From Bacillota bacterium (GTDB taxonomy: Bacteria; Bacillota; Sulfobacillia; Sulfobacillales; Sulfobacillaceae): a DNA stretch of 30,014 nt. The stretch spans positions 1 through 30,014 of the forward strand of contig JAMDDZ010000097.1 of NCBI GenBank assembly GCA_023488565.1, written 5' to 3'. Positions 8,411-15,106 of the stretch are shown one piece after another. The translations under genes and the position numbers were made by a program. The notes under the pieces were generated by a model, which saw only the letters and a list, made by a program, of their open reading frames with translations, made no database searches and was not told the origin of the DNA. Position 1 is the stretch's first letter; every line of letters begins with the position of its first letter.

Positions 8411-8737
8411 GTGAAACTAGTTATTGCCATATTACAGGACAAGGATGCCAGCCAAGCAGTCAGCGAGTTGAATCGCCGCGGCTTTAGGGCCACAAAACTT
8501 GCGAGCACCGGAGGATTTCTACGCGAAGGCAACACCACAATTCTCGCTGGTGTGCAAGAGCAAGATGTGGAACAGGTGGTCACGGTATTGCGGCGTACCT
8601 GTTCGGTGCGCCACGAAACGCTGACTCCCCAAAGCCCTAGCCATAGCGGTGAACCTTATGTGCCCTTTCCGGTGGAGGTGACCGTAGGCGGCGCGACCGT
8701 GTTTGTCGTCGACGTGGATCGGTATGAAAAATTTTAA
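8411..8737 (+). CDS. darA: cyclic di-AMP receptor DarA (YaaQ/PstA family)
   Basis: A PII-like trimeric protein that binds the second messenger c-di-AMP. The 108-residue sequence carries the family's ligand-binding signature: FRATKLASTGGFLREGNTT at residues 25-43, with GVQEQDVEQVV after it, and the two swapped-loop segments expected before the C-terminal VDVDRYEKF. The start is GTG, set by AGGAGG ten bases upstream. Synteny supports the call: yaaQ follows tmk in Bacillus subtilis too. The yaaR gene that normally sits between yaaQ and holB is absent; instead darA overlaps holB by 14 bases. Its downstream partner in the cell is not known from this window. Confidence 0.93.
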   Translation: MKLVIAILQDKDASQAVSELNRRGFRATKLASTGGFLREGNTTILAGVQEQDVEQVVTVLRRTCSVRHETLTPQSPSHSGEPYVPFPVEVTVGGATVFVVDVDRYEKF

Positions 8738-9449
8738 CCGTCAAGACCTGAGTCGACTAAGTTCCTGGCCGCAGATAGCTGGCCCTTTTGCCGCAGGATT
8801 ATTTCCGCAAAGTGCCTTGGTGATTTCCAATACCCCTGGGGTAGAACCTGGGGTGTCTTTGTGCCGATCTCTGTTATGTGAAGAGCGTGAGGCGAGCTCA
8901 GCGTGCAGATGCCGTTCTTGTCACACTGATTTTGCTGGCCACCCCGATATTCACCTCTTGATCCCTAGTCCTCACACCATTAAGGTGGCCGATGTTCGGA
9001 TCGCCGTGCAATCGTTGCTCTATCGTCCTTTGTGGTCCCCGGTGCGAATTATTTGGATCCAGGCAGCAGAAACCTTGACGCCCGAATCGGCTAACCTATT
9101 GCTCAAAGCGGTAGAAGAACCCGCCCCTTATGTACATTTTGTGTTGACAACCAATAATCCGGATCAGGTGTTGCCCACCATTCGTAGTCGGTGCCAGCGT
9201 TTTGTGATAGCCGATCCCGACAGCCAGCCTATAGACTCATTGCCTCCAGACTGGATGATGGCCCGCCCCCTATTACCAGATCATGTGGTACAAGCAGCTC
9301 GGTTTGCCCGTATGCAATTTCGCCAATCCTATCAGCGCCATTGGTTAGGAATTTGGGAGGAGTTGTGGCAAGCTTATGATGCCTTGGCGGCAAACGCGAA
9401 TCAGGATATTGTGCGAGAGCACCTGAGGCAGTTGTGGGCACGGCGCTAG
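8724..9449 (+). CDS. holB: DNA polymerase III delta' subunit, short form
   Basis: Clamp-loader subunit of the replicative polymerase. Visible: a cysteine cluster C52, C61, C63, C66 (zinc module, here CxC rather than the usual CxxC), followed by HPDIHLL, the sensor segment LTPESANLLLKAVEEP, and the SRC motif IRSRCQRF. The Walker A region is degenerate (SNTPGVEPGVSLCR, no GK), as is common for delta', which need not hydrolyse ATP. At 241 residues it is shorter than the usual 310-340, and the C-terminal collar domain looks reduced. I use the ATG at 8724, inside the end of darA; a GTG seven codons upstream is possible. In Bacillus, yaaT (ricT), yabA and yabB follow holB; here none is present and the GIY-YIG gene overlaps the holB end by 16 bases. 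Confidence 0.88.
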   Translation: MKNFNRQDLSRLSSWPQIAGPFAAGLFPQSALVISNTPGVEPGVSLCRSLLCEEREASSACRCRSCHTDFAGHPDIHLLIPSPHTIKVADVRIAVQSLLYRPLWSPVRIIWIQAAETLTPESANLLLKAVEEPAPYVHFVLTTNNPDQVLPTIRSRCQRFVIADPDSQPIDSLPPDWMMARPLLPDHVVQAARFARMQFRQSYQRHWLGIWEELWQAYDALAANANQDIVREHLRQLWARR

Positions 9450-9703
9450 AAGAGACGGGTTGGCGGGTCTACGTTATTCGCTGCGGAGATGATACCTTCT
9501 ATACCGGGATTACTACCGACGTGGAGCGGCGATTGCGACAACACCGAGAGGGAACCGGTGCCAAGTATACCAGGGGACGATGTCCCCTGCAATTGTGGTG
9601 GGCTTCATCGCCCATGAATCATCGTCAGGCGTTACTCCTGGAGCGACGTATGAAGCAATGGAGTCATGCAGAAAAGGAGGCGCTGCAAAATGGATCAGGA
9701 TAG
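9434..9703 (+). CDS. GIY-YIG domain protein (YazA/UPF0213 family)
   Basis: An 89-residue single-domain GIY-YIG nuclease-fold protein. The motif reads VYVIRC...FYTGIT, followed by the conserved arginine and histidine in ERRLRQH, the tract KYTRGR, and the metal-binding glutamate in LLLERRMKQW. Stand-alone proteins of this type are widely conserved beside rsmI in Bacillota (yazA in Bacillus subtilis), but their substrate is not settled. The start is GTG within the end of holB, with only a weak GAGG ribosome site, so translation is probably coupled. Its own end overlaps rsmI by 14 bases. Confidence 0.88.
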   Translation: MGTALEETGWRVYVIRCGDDTFYTGITTDVERRLRQHREGTGAKYTRGRCPLQLWWASSPMNHRQALLLERRMKQWSHAEKEALQNGSG

Positions 9704-10544
9704 TGTTCGGTGGGTGGATCCTGGCGTGCTCTACGTAGTGGGAACGCCCATTGGTAATCTTCATGACTGGTCACCCCGTGCAATACGGGTTCTCCGGGAA
9801 GTTGACCTCATCCTTTGCGAAGACACTCGGGTTACGGGGCTACTTTGTCACCAGTTTCAAATTGACACTCCCTTGTTATCATTTCATGAACACAATACAC
9901 AAAGCCGTATTCCTCAGATTTCTGATCGCCTCGCGTCCGGTGAAGCCGTTGCCTTAGTCAGTGATCGCGGGATGCCAGGATTGTCGGATCCAGGGCAGGA
10001 GCTTGTGGATCATCTGTGGGAAACAGGAGGAAAGGTCAGCGTGATTCCTGGTCCGACCGCAGCCCTCACCGCGTTTGTGGCATCAGGATTTCCTGCACCT
10101 TTTACTTTTTGGGGCTTTCTACCACGATCGGGAAAAGAACGGCGTGCGGCTTTGATCGCCGTGGCGGAAAGTACTCACACGGGGATTATTTATGAAGCAC
10201 CTCACCATTTTAAGAAGACATTGGCAGATCTAGTCGCTACAGACAACGGCGCTCGAATGGTGATGCTCGGACGCGAGATGACCAAGCAATACGAGGAGTT
10301 TTGGCGGGGTTCTCTATCGCAATTAGCTGAAGTCGATCGGGAATGGCGGGGAGAAATTGTGTTGGTAATCGGGCCCAAGGCACCCGAGCCGGTATTTGTG
10401 CCGGAGTGGGGTGATTTGCGGTTGCGTGTCCTAGAATTGGTAGCGCAAGGCATGCCACAAAAAGAGGCGATACGTCGCATCGCCTCAGAATTTTCCCTGT
10501 CTAAACGAGAACTCTATCACTTTGTCGTTAGCCACGAGCATTAA
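9690..10544 (+). CDS. rsmI: 16S rRNA (cytidine1402-2'-O)-methyltransferase
   Basis: Methylates the ribose of C1402 in the 16S rRNA decoding centre, using SAM. The 284-residue protein is a tetrapyrrole-methylase-fold enzyme: LYVVGTPIGNLHDWS at the N-terminus, CEDTR, FHEHN, the glycine-rich SDRGMPGLSDPG (usually SDAGTPLISDPG, so two changes), and IPGPTAALTAFVASGFP. A C-terminal helix-turn-helix-like segment (MPQKEAIRRIASEFSLSKRELY) is typical. I choose the ATG at 9690 because AAGGAGG is nine bases upstream; the in-frame ATG at 9666 has no such site. It is the last gene of the operon and its stop overlaps that of abrB in the shared bases TTAA. Confidence 0.94.
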   Translation: MDQDSVRWVDPGVLYVVGTPIGNLHDWSPRAIRVLREVDLILCEDTRVTGLLCHQFQIDTPLLSFHEHNTQSRIPQISDRLASGEAVALVSDRGMPGLSDPGQELVDHLWETGGKVSVIPGPTAALTAFVASGFPAPFTFWGFLPRSGKERRAALIAVAESTHTGIIYEAPHHFKKTLADLVATDNGARMVMLGREMTKQYEEFWRGSLSQLAEVDREWRGEIVLVIGPKAPEPVFVPEWGDLRLRVLELVAQGMPQKEAIRRIASEFSLSKRELYHFVVSHEH

Positions 10545-10789
10545 ACGGCTTCGATGTTCAAGTTGACGACACAGTCGTGGCAAACATTTTTTCCGCGATA
10601 TACTTCGATGTTCTCCGCGTTGCCACAAAAAATGCAAGCGGGCTCATACTTGCGTAGGATGATTTTTTCGCCGTCTACGTATATTTCCAAAGAATCCTTG
10701 TCGCTGATGTTCAGTGTGCGTCGGAGTTCGATAGGCAATACCACGCGACCTAGCTCGTCCACCCGACGGACAATACCGGTTGACTTCAT
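10541..10789 (-). CDS. AbrB-family transition-state regulator with CxxC C-terminus
   Basis: A DNA-binding regulator of the AbrB/SpoVT type. Residues 1-48 closely follow Bacillus AbrB (MKSTGIVRRVDELGRVVLPIELRRTL, then LEIYVDGEKIILRKY), giving the swapped-hairpin DNA-binding dimer. Instead of the Bacillus multimerisation domain, the C-terminal half has two CxxC pairs (CIFC and CHDC), likely a small zinc ribbon. Length is 82 residues from the ATG at 10789; GAGGTG lies six bases upstream, and the alternative GTG at 10798 sits inside that ribosome site. It stands next to rsmI as in Bacillus subtilis but converges on it. Its promoter is listed separately. Confidence 0.92.
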   Translation of the reverse strand: MKSTGIVRRVDELGRVVLPIELRRTLNISDKDSLEIYVDGEKIILRKYEPACIFCGNAENIEVYRGKNVCHDCVVNLNIEAV

Positions 10790-10826
10790 TCTGTTCACCT
10801 CACTTCTTCGACATTTGGCTACCAGG

Positions 10827-10856
10827 ACTATACCAGAAATTCCAATTTATAGTCAA
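10827..10856 (-). promoter_or_regulatory. sigma-A promoter of the abrB-like gene
   Basis: On the minus strand, TTGACT (10851-10856) is followed by an 18-base spacer and TATAGT (10827-10832). The -10 box lies about 37 bases before the ATG start, with the ribosome site between. Both boxes are near consensus. Confidence 0.8.
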
Positions 10857-11135
10857 TCCCTTGTTGGTATTTGTCGACTTAAGGCGAAATTTATTAGGAA
10901 CCTGATACCCTCGGCAATTTTGCAGCAACGTTAAATCATTCAAACAGAGCTCAGTCGCTCGAGAAGGCGGGCCGATGGTCCCAAACCCACCCGCGCCAAG
11001 GGGGATTAAGCGCTGGTATATACTTCGGAGGCGGTGATGCTGCGGGCATCCTCTTTCAGACTGATGGATTGCGCAGGCCTGCAATCTGTAATTTTGTATA
11101 GGTGGGGCTAACAATCCTGCGGCCTGATGTCCAGT
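10857..11135. other. intergenic stretch, no gene seen
   Basis: About 280 bases between the abrB promoter and the hxlR-like gene. Short open frames run through it on both strands, but none has a ribosome site with family resemblance. No tRNA or riboswitch consensus is recognised. It may hold leftover coding sequence: one plus-strand frame reads YFGGGDAAGILF, too little to name. Confidence 0.4.
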
Positions 11136-11480
11136 TTATTTTGGGATCGGATGAGTAGTCGCCACAGACTGAGGGGGCTTGACCCATTGTGCACCCCATT
11201 GACGAAGTACATCAATGACATCGGACAGGGTAGCGCCAGCATCCGTTAATGCATATTCTACCCGTAAAGGAACCTCGGGGTATACCGTACGGGTTAAGAT
11301 GCCATCCTGTTCTAATTCTCGCAATCGCAGTGAAAGCGTCTTGGGGCTCACGCCACCCAAAGATTTGCGCAATTCGCCAAAACGCTTGGGGCCCGTCATT
11401 AAGTCCCTTAAAATCAACAAGGTCCACTTGCCGCCAATGACCCTAAGCGCGGTTTCGACGGGGCAGATTTCATCGCCCAT
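11136..11480 (-). CDS. HxlR-family transcriptional regulator
   Basis: A 114-residue winged-helix regulator. The HxlR pattern is clear: ICPVETALRVIGGKWTLLILRDL at the start with the conserved cysteine C6, RFGELRKSLGGVSPKTLSLRLRELEQDGIL as the recognition helices, and VEYALTDAGATL as the wing. Many family members sense electrophiles or oxidants through that cysteine (family knowledge). The ATG at 11480 is chosen because GAGGGTG lies six bases upstream. The reading frame is open 51 codons further, but that stretch contains the promoter. No adjacent target gene is present, so what it controls, apart from possibly itself, is unknown. Confidence 0.88.
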   Translation of the reverse strand: MGDEICPVETALRVIGGKWTLLILRDLMTGPKRFGELRKSLGGVSPKTLSLRLRELEQDGILTRTVYPEVPLRVEYALTDAGATLSDVIDVLRQWGAQWVKPPQSVATTHPIPK

Positions 11481-11515
11481 GATTTCACCCTCTTTGTAAT
11501 CAACCAAAGCTCTAT

Positions 11516-11554
11516 GGATTACTGTTACTTCATTATACCTGTTGTATGTAATCC
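11516..11554 (-). promoter_or_regulatory. hxlR promoter inside an inverted repeat
   Basis: The minus strand has a perfect TATAAT at 11532-11537 with a weak -35 region about 16-17 bases upstream. GGATTAC (11516-11522) and GTAATCC (11548-11554) form an inverted repeat whose centre falls exactly on the -10 box, a fitting place for an autoregulatory operator. Confidence 0.6.
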
Positions 11555-12174
11555 AAGGTTGGCATTTTTGTTTTATAGCGGCACGTCGGCGCGAATTTCT
11601 GAATACCCCAAGCAGCGACTGCGGTTCGGCCATGAGCCGGCACGCAATAGATACATGCCGTGTGCGCGGATTCAGACGCTTTTAGGTTGAATCTGCCTAA
11701 GGAGTTTGATGAACCAGCAGAGGCCCTTAATGGTCCCATGAGACCACTGGATCGGTTCAACGTCGCAGTTCCTTTTTTATGCGTCCATCGGCGGCGTGCG
11801 TTTCGTCCGAAAATCCTCACCCCTCCGACGCGTTTTCTTGCGGCATCATTGAGAAAAACAGGGTAATTAAACAGAACGTGAGGCAGTCCCAGGTTTCAAA
11901 TCATATAGCATCTTATATTGAAACGACAGAACTATACGAGAATACACGGTAATCCTACGTATCTTAATTCAACAGAAAAGGGGGAATTAAGGGAAAACTC
12001 TTGATCATATATGAAATCGAAGACAATATGATGTGTAATATTTCCCGTGCGGACAAATCGGGAACCCAATTTCCGGAAACGTGTTTGTTGTCCATATTAA
12101 CCAAGCAAGCGATTGAAAAATGCAATTTTGGGTTTATGCCACTCCGCGGGGAAAATATAAAAGAAGAGGTGACT
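11555..12174. other. intergenic stretch, no gene seen
   Basis: About 620 bases with no gene I can support. Open frames on both strands show no recognisable family and no good ribosome site. The last 170 bases are AT-rich and lie where the missing N-terminal half of the LivG-like gene would be expected, but no Walker A motif is left there. Confidence 0.4.
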
Positions 12175-12518
12175 ATGTTGAAACGGGGTCGCAAATTGTT
12201 GGAAATTTATCGAGCCTTAATGCTGAATCCGAAGGTTGTGTTGTTGGATGAACCGTTGTCAGGACTTACCGCCCAGGAGTCCCAAGTGGTACTGGAACTG
12301 GTGCGGTCAATGCGGACTGCGCAGCTGCGCAGCGGACGGTTTTGTTGGTCGAACATCATTTGCCCAGCGTTTTGTCGGTCGCGGACAGGGTCGTGGTATT
12401 GGCAGAAGGGCAGGTGGTAGCCAATGGTCGTCCTGAGGTGATTCAACGCGATGACACGGTGATGCGGGTATATCTTGGTGAAGAGGACCTCGGAATCGAA
12501 ACTCGGGGTTTGCTATAG
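12175..12518 (+). pseudogene. LivG-like ABC transporter ATPase, truncated and frameshifted
   Basis: C-terminal half of a branched-chain amino acid type ABC ATPase. It begins after an ATG with KLLEIYRALMLNPKVVLLDEP, so the Walker B and D-loop are present but Walker A and an intact LSGGQ signature are missing. After MRTAQ the frame is lost; two frames down it resumes as RTVLLVEHHLPSVLSVADRV and runs to GIETRGLL and a TAG. The break is an eight-base tandem duplication, CTGCGCAG at 12317-12324 and again at 12325-12332; removing one copy restores a continuous frame. Both the 5' truncation and the frameshift make it non-functional as read. Confidence 0.85.
12317..12332 (+). repeat. eight-base tandem duplication causing frameshift
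   Basis: Two adjacent copies of CTGCGCAG. With one copy removed the LivG-like frame reads through (MRTAQRTVLLVEHH). Confidence 0.85.
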
Positions 12519-12551
12519 CGTTCCAGGACAATCGCAGGAGGGATGACCAGC

Positions 12552-13256
12552 GTGTTGGAATTAGTGGAGACGACTACCAGGCGAGGGCGGGTACAAGTCT
12601 TAAATGGGTGTTCGCTGACCGTAGCAAAGGGCGAAGTCGTTGCGCTTTTGGGCCCTAATGGCGCCGGGAAATCGACGTTGTTGGGAACGGTGATGGGGCT
12701 TTATCCATCCCCCACCGGTCAAGTTATCGTCCAAGGACAGGAGATCACACGGGTTCCAACCCACCGTAGGATTCATTATGGGTTAGCGCTAGTACCTGAA
12801 CGACGCCAGATATTTGCGCATTTGACGGTGGAAGACAATTTGCAATTGGGAGCCTTTCATCGGCGTCGGCACGGAGTGGGGATCTCACGCGATGTGGCAG
12901 AGGGTATGGACCTTTTTCCCGGGTTGCTAAAACACCGACATCGCCAGGCTGGATGGCTATCCGGGGGAGAACAGCAAATGGTGGCCATTGGCAGAGCGCT
13001 GATGGCGAGACCGGAAATCTTGTTGCTTGATGAACCCACCTTGGGCTTAGCACCCGTTATAGTCAAAGAGGTGTTTGAGGCGTTAGCCCGACTCAAAGAT
13101 TCTGGCCTAACCATATTGATTGTGGAACAAAACGTCTCCCAAGCGCTGGCACTGGCCTCACGGGCCTACATCATGGTTCATGGCCAAATGGTGTTTAAGG
13201 GCTCGTCGGCCGAGGCTCATCACGCACTAGCCGAAGGATACTTGGCCATGGGGTAG
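12552..13256 (+). CDS. LivF-like branched-chain amino acid ABC transporter ATPase
   Basis: Cytoplasmic ATPase of a branched-chain amino acid (HAAT) or aromatic-acid type ABC importer. The sequence has Walker A GPNGAGKST, the LivF-typical PERRQIFAHLTVEDNLQLGA, the signature LSGGEQQMVAIGRALM, Walker B LLLDEP with TLGLAP, and the switch VEQN. It is full length at about 234 residues. The GTG at 12552 is preferred since AGGAGG is about ten bases upstream; the ATG at 12543 lies only one or two bases from it. The partner ATPase just upstream is a pseudogene, and no permease or binding-protein gene is present, so this subunit is an orphan here. It could work with a system elsewhere or be on its way out. 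Confidence 0.88.
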   Translation: MLELVETTTRRGRVQVLNGCSLTVAKGEVVALLGPNGAGKSTLLGTVMGLYPSPTGQVIVQGQEITRVPTHRRIHYGLALVPERRQIFAHLTVEDNLQLGAFHRRRHGVGISRDVAEGMDLFPGLLKHRHRQAGWLSGGEQQMVAIGRALMARPEILLLDEPTLGLAPVIVKEVFEALARLKDSGLTILIVEQNVSQALALASRAYIMVHGQMVFKGSSAEAHHALAEGYLAMG

Positions 13257-13486
13257 ATTTTTTGATTAGTATGGAAATATGTAATCCTCACCGTTGCATA
13301 TCTTATCGTATATGATGTAATATTTTATTTAACACCAGGGATTATTATTCTAGCCACTATCACCAGACGGTATCATCAGGATTTCTTGAGACAGTCAGCG
13401 TCGTATTGTTGAGAGGAGAATCTTAATACAATTCTCCGTTCTCTTTGTTGGGATGAAAATCTTGTGGTTAAAGGAGTATATGCCCT
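13257..13486 (+). promoter_or_regulatory. control region of the hydroxyphenylacetate operon
   Basis: AT-rich 230-base stretch ahead of the GntR gene. ATCGTATATGAT at 13305-13316 is a near-palindrome (10 of 12 positions symmetric) of the size and style bound by GntR/FCD regulators, so it is a candidate operator. The ribosome site AAAGGAG stands ten bases before the GTG start. No promoter is assigned with confidence. Confidence 0.45.
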
Positions 13487-14152
13487 GTGTCAAAGACCGA
13501 AGAAGTTTATCAAGAATTGCGGCGCCGTATTTTATCCGGAGAGTTGGTCGCAGGTTATCGCTTGGTTATTGATGCCTTGGCCCGTGAATTCGGCGTCAGC
13601 CCGATTCCGGTGCGGGAAGCGATTCGGCGTCTAGAAGCGGAAGATTTAGTGGATTTCCAACCCAACGTCGGTGCTCAAGTCAGCCGCATCGATGAAAAGA
13701 CCTACGAAGAAGTCTTGACAGTGGAGGCGCGATTGGAGGGCTGGGCGACAGCGCTCGCGGCGCCGTATCTAACCCCCGACGACTATCAAATATTGCGTAT
13801 GGTGGCACAGCACATGGACCAAGCCCTGGATCACGCGGATTTGCGGACATATGGAGAATTGAACCGACAATTTCATCAGACGATCCGTCAACGGTGCCCC
13901 AACCGTTATCTGGTGGAACAGATTGCGACGTGTGCGGCAAAACTGGACCGGGTTCGTTCCAATATGTTTACTCTGGTTCCCGAGCGCGCTCGCGCCTCAT
14001 TACAAGAACATTACCAAATTTTGCAGTCGTTGCTGGAAAAAGCTCCCAAAGAAGTACTCGAGCATCTTGTTGAGGATCATCAGCTACAGACCTTGGAATC
14101 CTATCGTGCGCATCGCCGGCAGCGCCGATTGACGGCTGTGACCAGGGAATAG
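13487..14152 (+). CDS. GntR/FadR-type (FCD) transcriptional regulator
   Basis: A 221-residue regulator with an N-terminal winged helix (EELRRRILSGELVAGYRL, then LAREFGVSPIPVREAIRRLEAEDLV) and an all-helical FCD ligand domain from about residue 75. FCD metal or ligand residues are visible in LNRQFHQTI, in LQEHYQIL and near LVEDHQ. Family members usually sense the substrate or an intermediate of the pathway they control. It starts with GTG and is only 36 bases from the first catabolic gene, so it is probably the operon's own regulator, acting on the near-palindrome upstream (inference). Confidence 0.9.
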   Translation: MSKTEEVYQELRRRILSGELVAGYRLVIDALAREFGVSPIPVREAIRRLEAEDLVDFQPNVGAQVSRIDEKTYEEVLTVEARLEGWATALAAPYLTPDDYQILRMVAQHMDQALDHADLRTYGELNRQFHQTIRQRCPNRYLVEQIATCAAKLDRVRSNMFTLVPERARASLQEHYQILQSLLEKAPKEVLEHLVEDHQLQTLESYRAHRRQRRLTAVTRE

Positions 14153-14188
14153 GATGAAGCATTACACATGCCAAGAGGAGTGACAGAG

Positions 14189-15106
14189 ATGAAGTCCATC
14201 CAGGAACGTTTGCGTGGTTCCATTACACCAGTGGTTACGCCGTTTACCGATGCCAATAAAGTAGACCATGACACCCTTAAGAATCTCATAAATTGGCAAA
14301 TTCAAGAAGGCAGTCATGGCATTTCGGTGACCGGTACGACTGGGGAGCCGAGCTCTTTGACCTTGGACGAGCGCGAAGCCATCTTTCGTACCACAGTGGC
14401 CACAGCCGCCGGACGGGTACCGGTACTGTTAGGAAGCGGCAGCACGAATTTGGACGAAACCCTGCGCCTGACTCATAGCGCTGAGATGGCGGGAGCCGAT
14501 GCGGTATTGGTCATTGTGCCGTATTACAATCGTCCTTCGCAAGAAGGACTATACCAATATTTTACTACTGTGGCGCGGTCTACCAGTTTGCCTGTCGTGA
14601 TTTACAACATCCCTGGGCGCACGGCCACCAATATCGAACCAGCCACGGTGAAACGGATTTGCCAAGTGGCAGACAACGTCATTGGGATTAAAGAATCCAA
14701 CCGTGATTTCGAACAAGTGACCAAAGTGTTACACCTCATGGGCCGGGGCTTTCTGGTCTATTCCGGCATTGAAGCGTTGTGCTATCCCATGCTGACATTA
14801 GGAGGGGCTGGCCACATTAGCGCCACCGCCAATATTCTACCGCGTCAGGTGGCTGATGTGTACAATCTGGTCGTTCAAGGCGAGTGGGAAAAGGCGCGGG
14901 AGCTCCACTATTATCTTTACTCCTTGAATGACGCCTTGTTCTGGGAAACTAATCCGGGTCCTCTCAAGGCGGCTTTGGGCATGATGGGCAAAATTCGTCC
15001 GCATCTTCGATTGCCTTTGGCTCCGATTTCTCAGGAGCATTATCAAGGACTAGAAAAAGTTTTACGGCAATATGGCGTATTGCCGGAAGAAGGAGGAAGC
15101 GATTAA
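14189..15106 (+). CDS. DapA-family aldolase/lyase in the hpa operon
   Basis: A 305-residue class I (Schiff-base) lyase of the dihydrodipicolinate synthase/N-acetylneuraminate lyase family. The TGTTGE motif (T50, T51), PYYNRP (Y112, Y113), catalytic Y139 in IYNIPGR and the Schiff-base lysine K168 in VIGIKES are all in place. Automatic annotation would probably call it DapA, but the setting points elsewhere: it is embedded in a homoprotocatechuate meta-cleavage operon that lacks HpaI, the aldolase releasing pyruvate and succinic semialdehyde. A role in that last step is my inference. ATG at 14189 is supported by AGGAG eight bases upstream. Its stop overlaps the next start (TAATG). Confidence 0.88.
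   Translation: MKSIQERLRGSITPVVTPFTDANKVDHDTLKNLINWQIQEGSHGISVTGTTGEPSSLTLDEREAIFRTTVATAAGRVPVLLGSGSTNLDETLRLTHSAEMAGADAVLVIVPYYNRPSQEGLYQYFTTVARSTSLPVVIYNIPGRTATNIEPATVKRICQVADNVIGIKESNRDFEQVTKVLHLMGRGFLVYSGIEALCYPMLTLGGAGHISATANILPRQVADVYNLVVQGEWEKARELHYYLYSLNDALFWETNPGPLKAALGMMGKIRPHLRLPLAPISQEHYQGLEKVLRQYGVLPEEGGSD

Noticed and set aside
10800..11114. Minus-strand open frame of about 104 codons upstream of the abrB-like gene
   Set aside because: It runs through the abrB promoter and has no family resemblance.
11533..11866. Overlapping open frames on both strands between the hxlR-like and livG-like genes
   Set aside because: No good ribosome site, odd composition with many Arg and Ser, and no recognisable motif.
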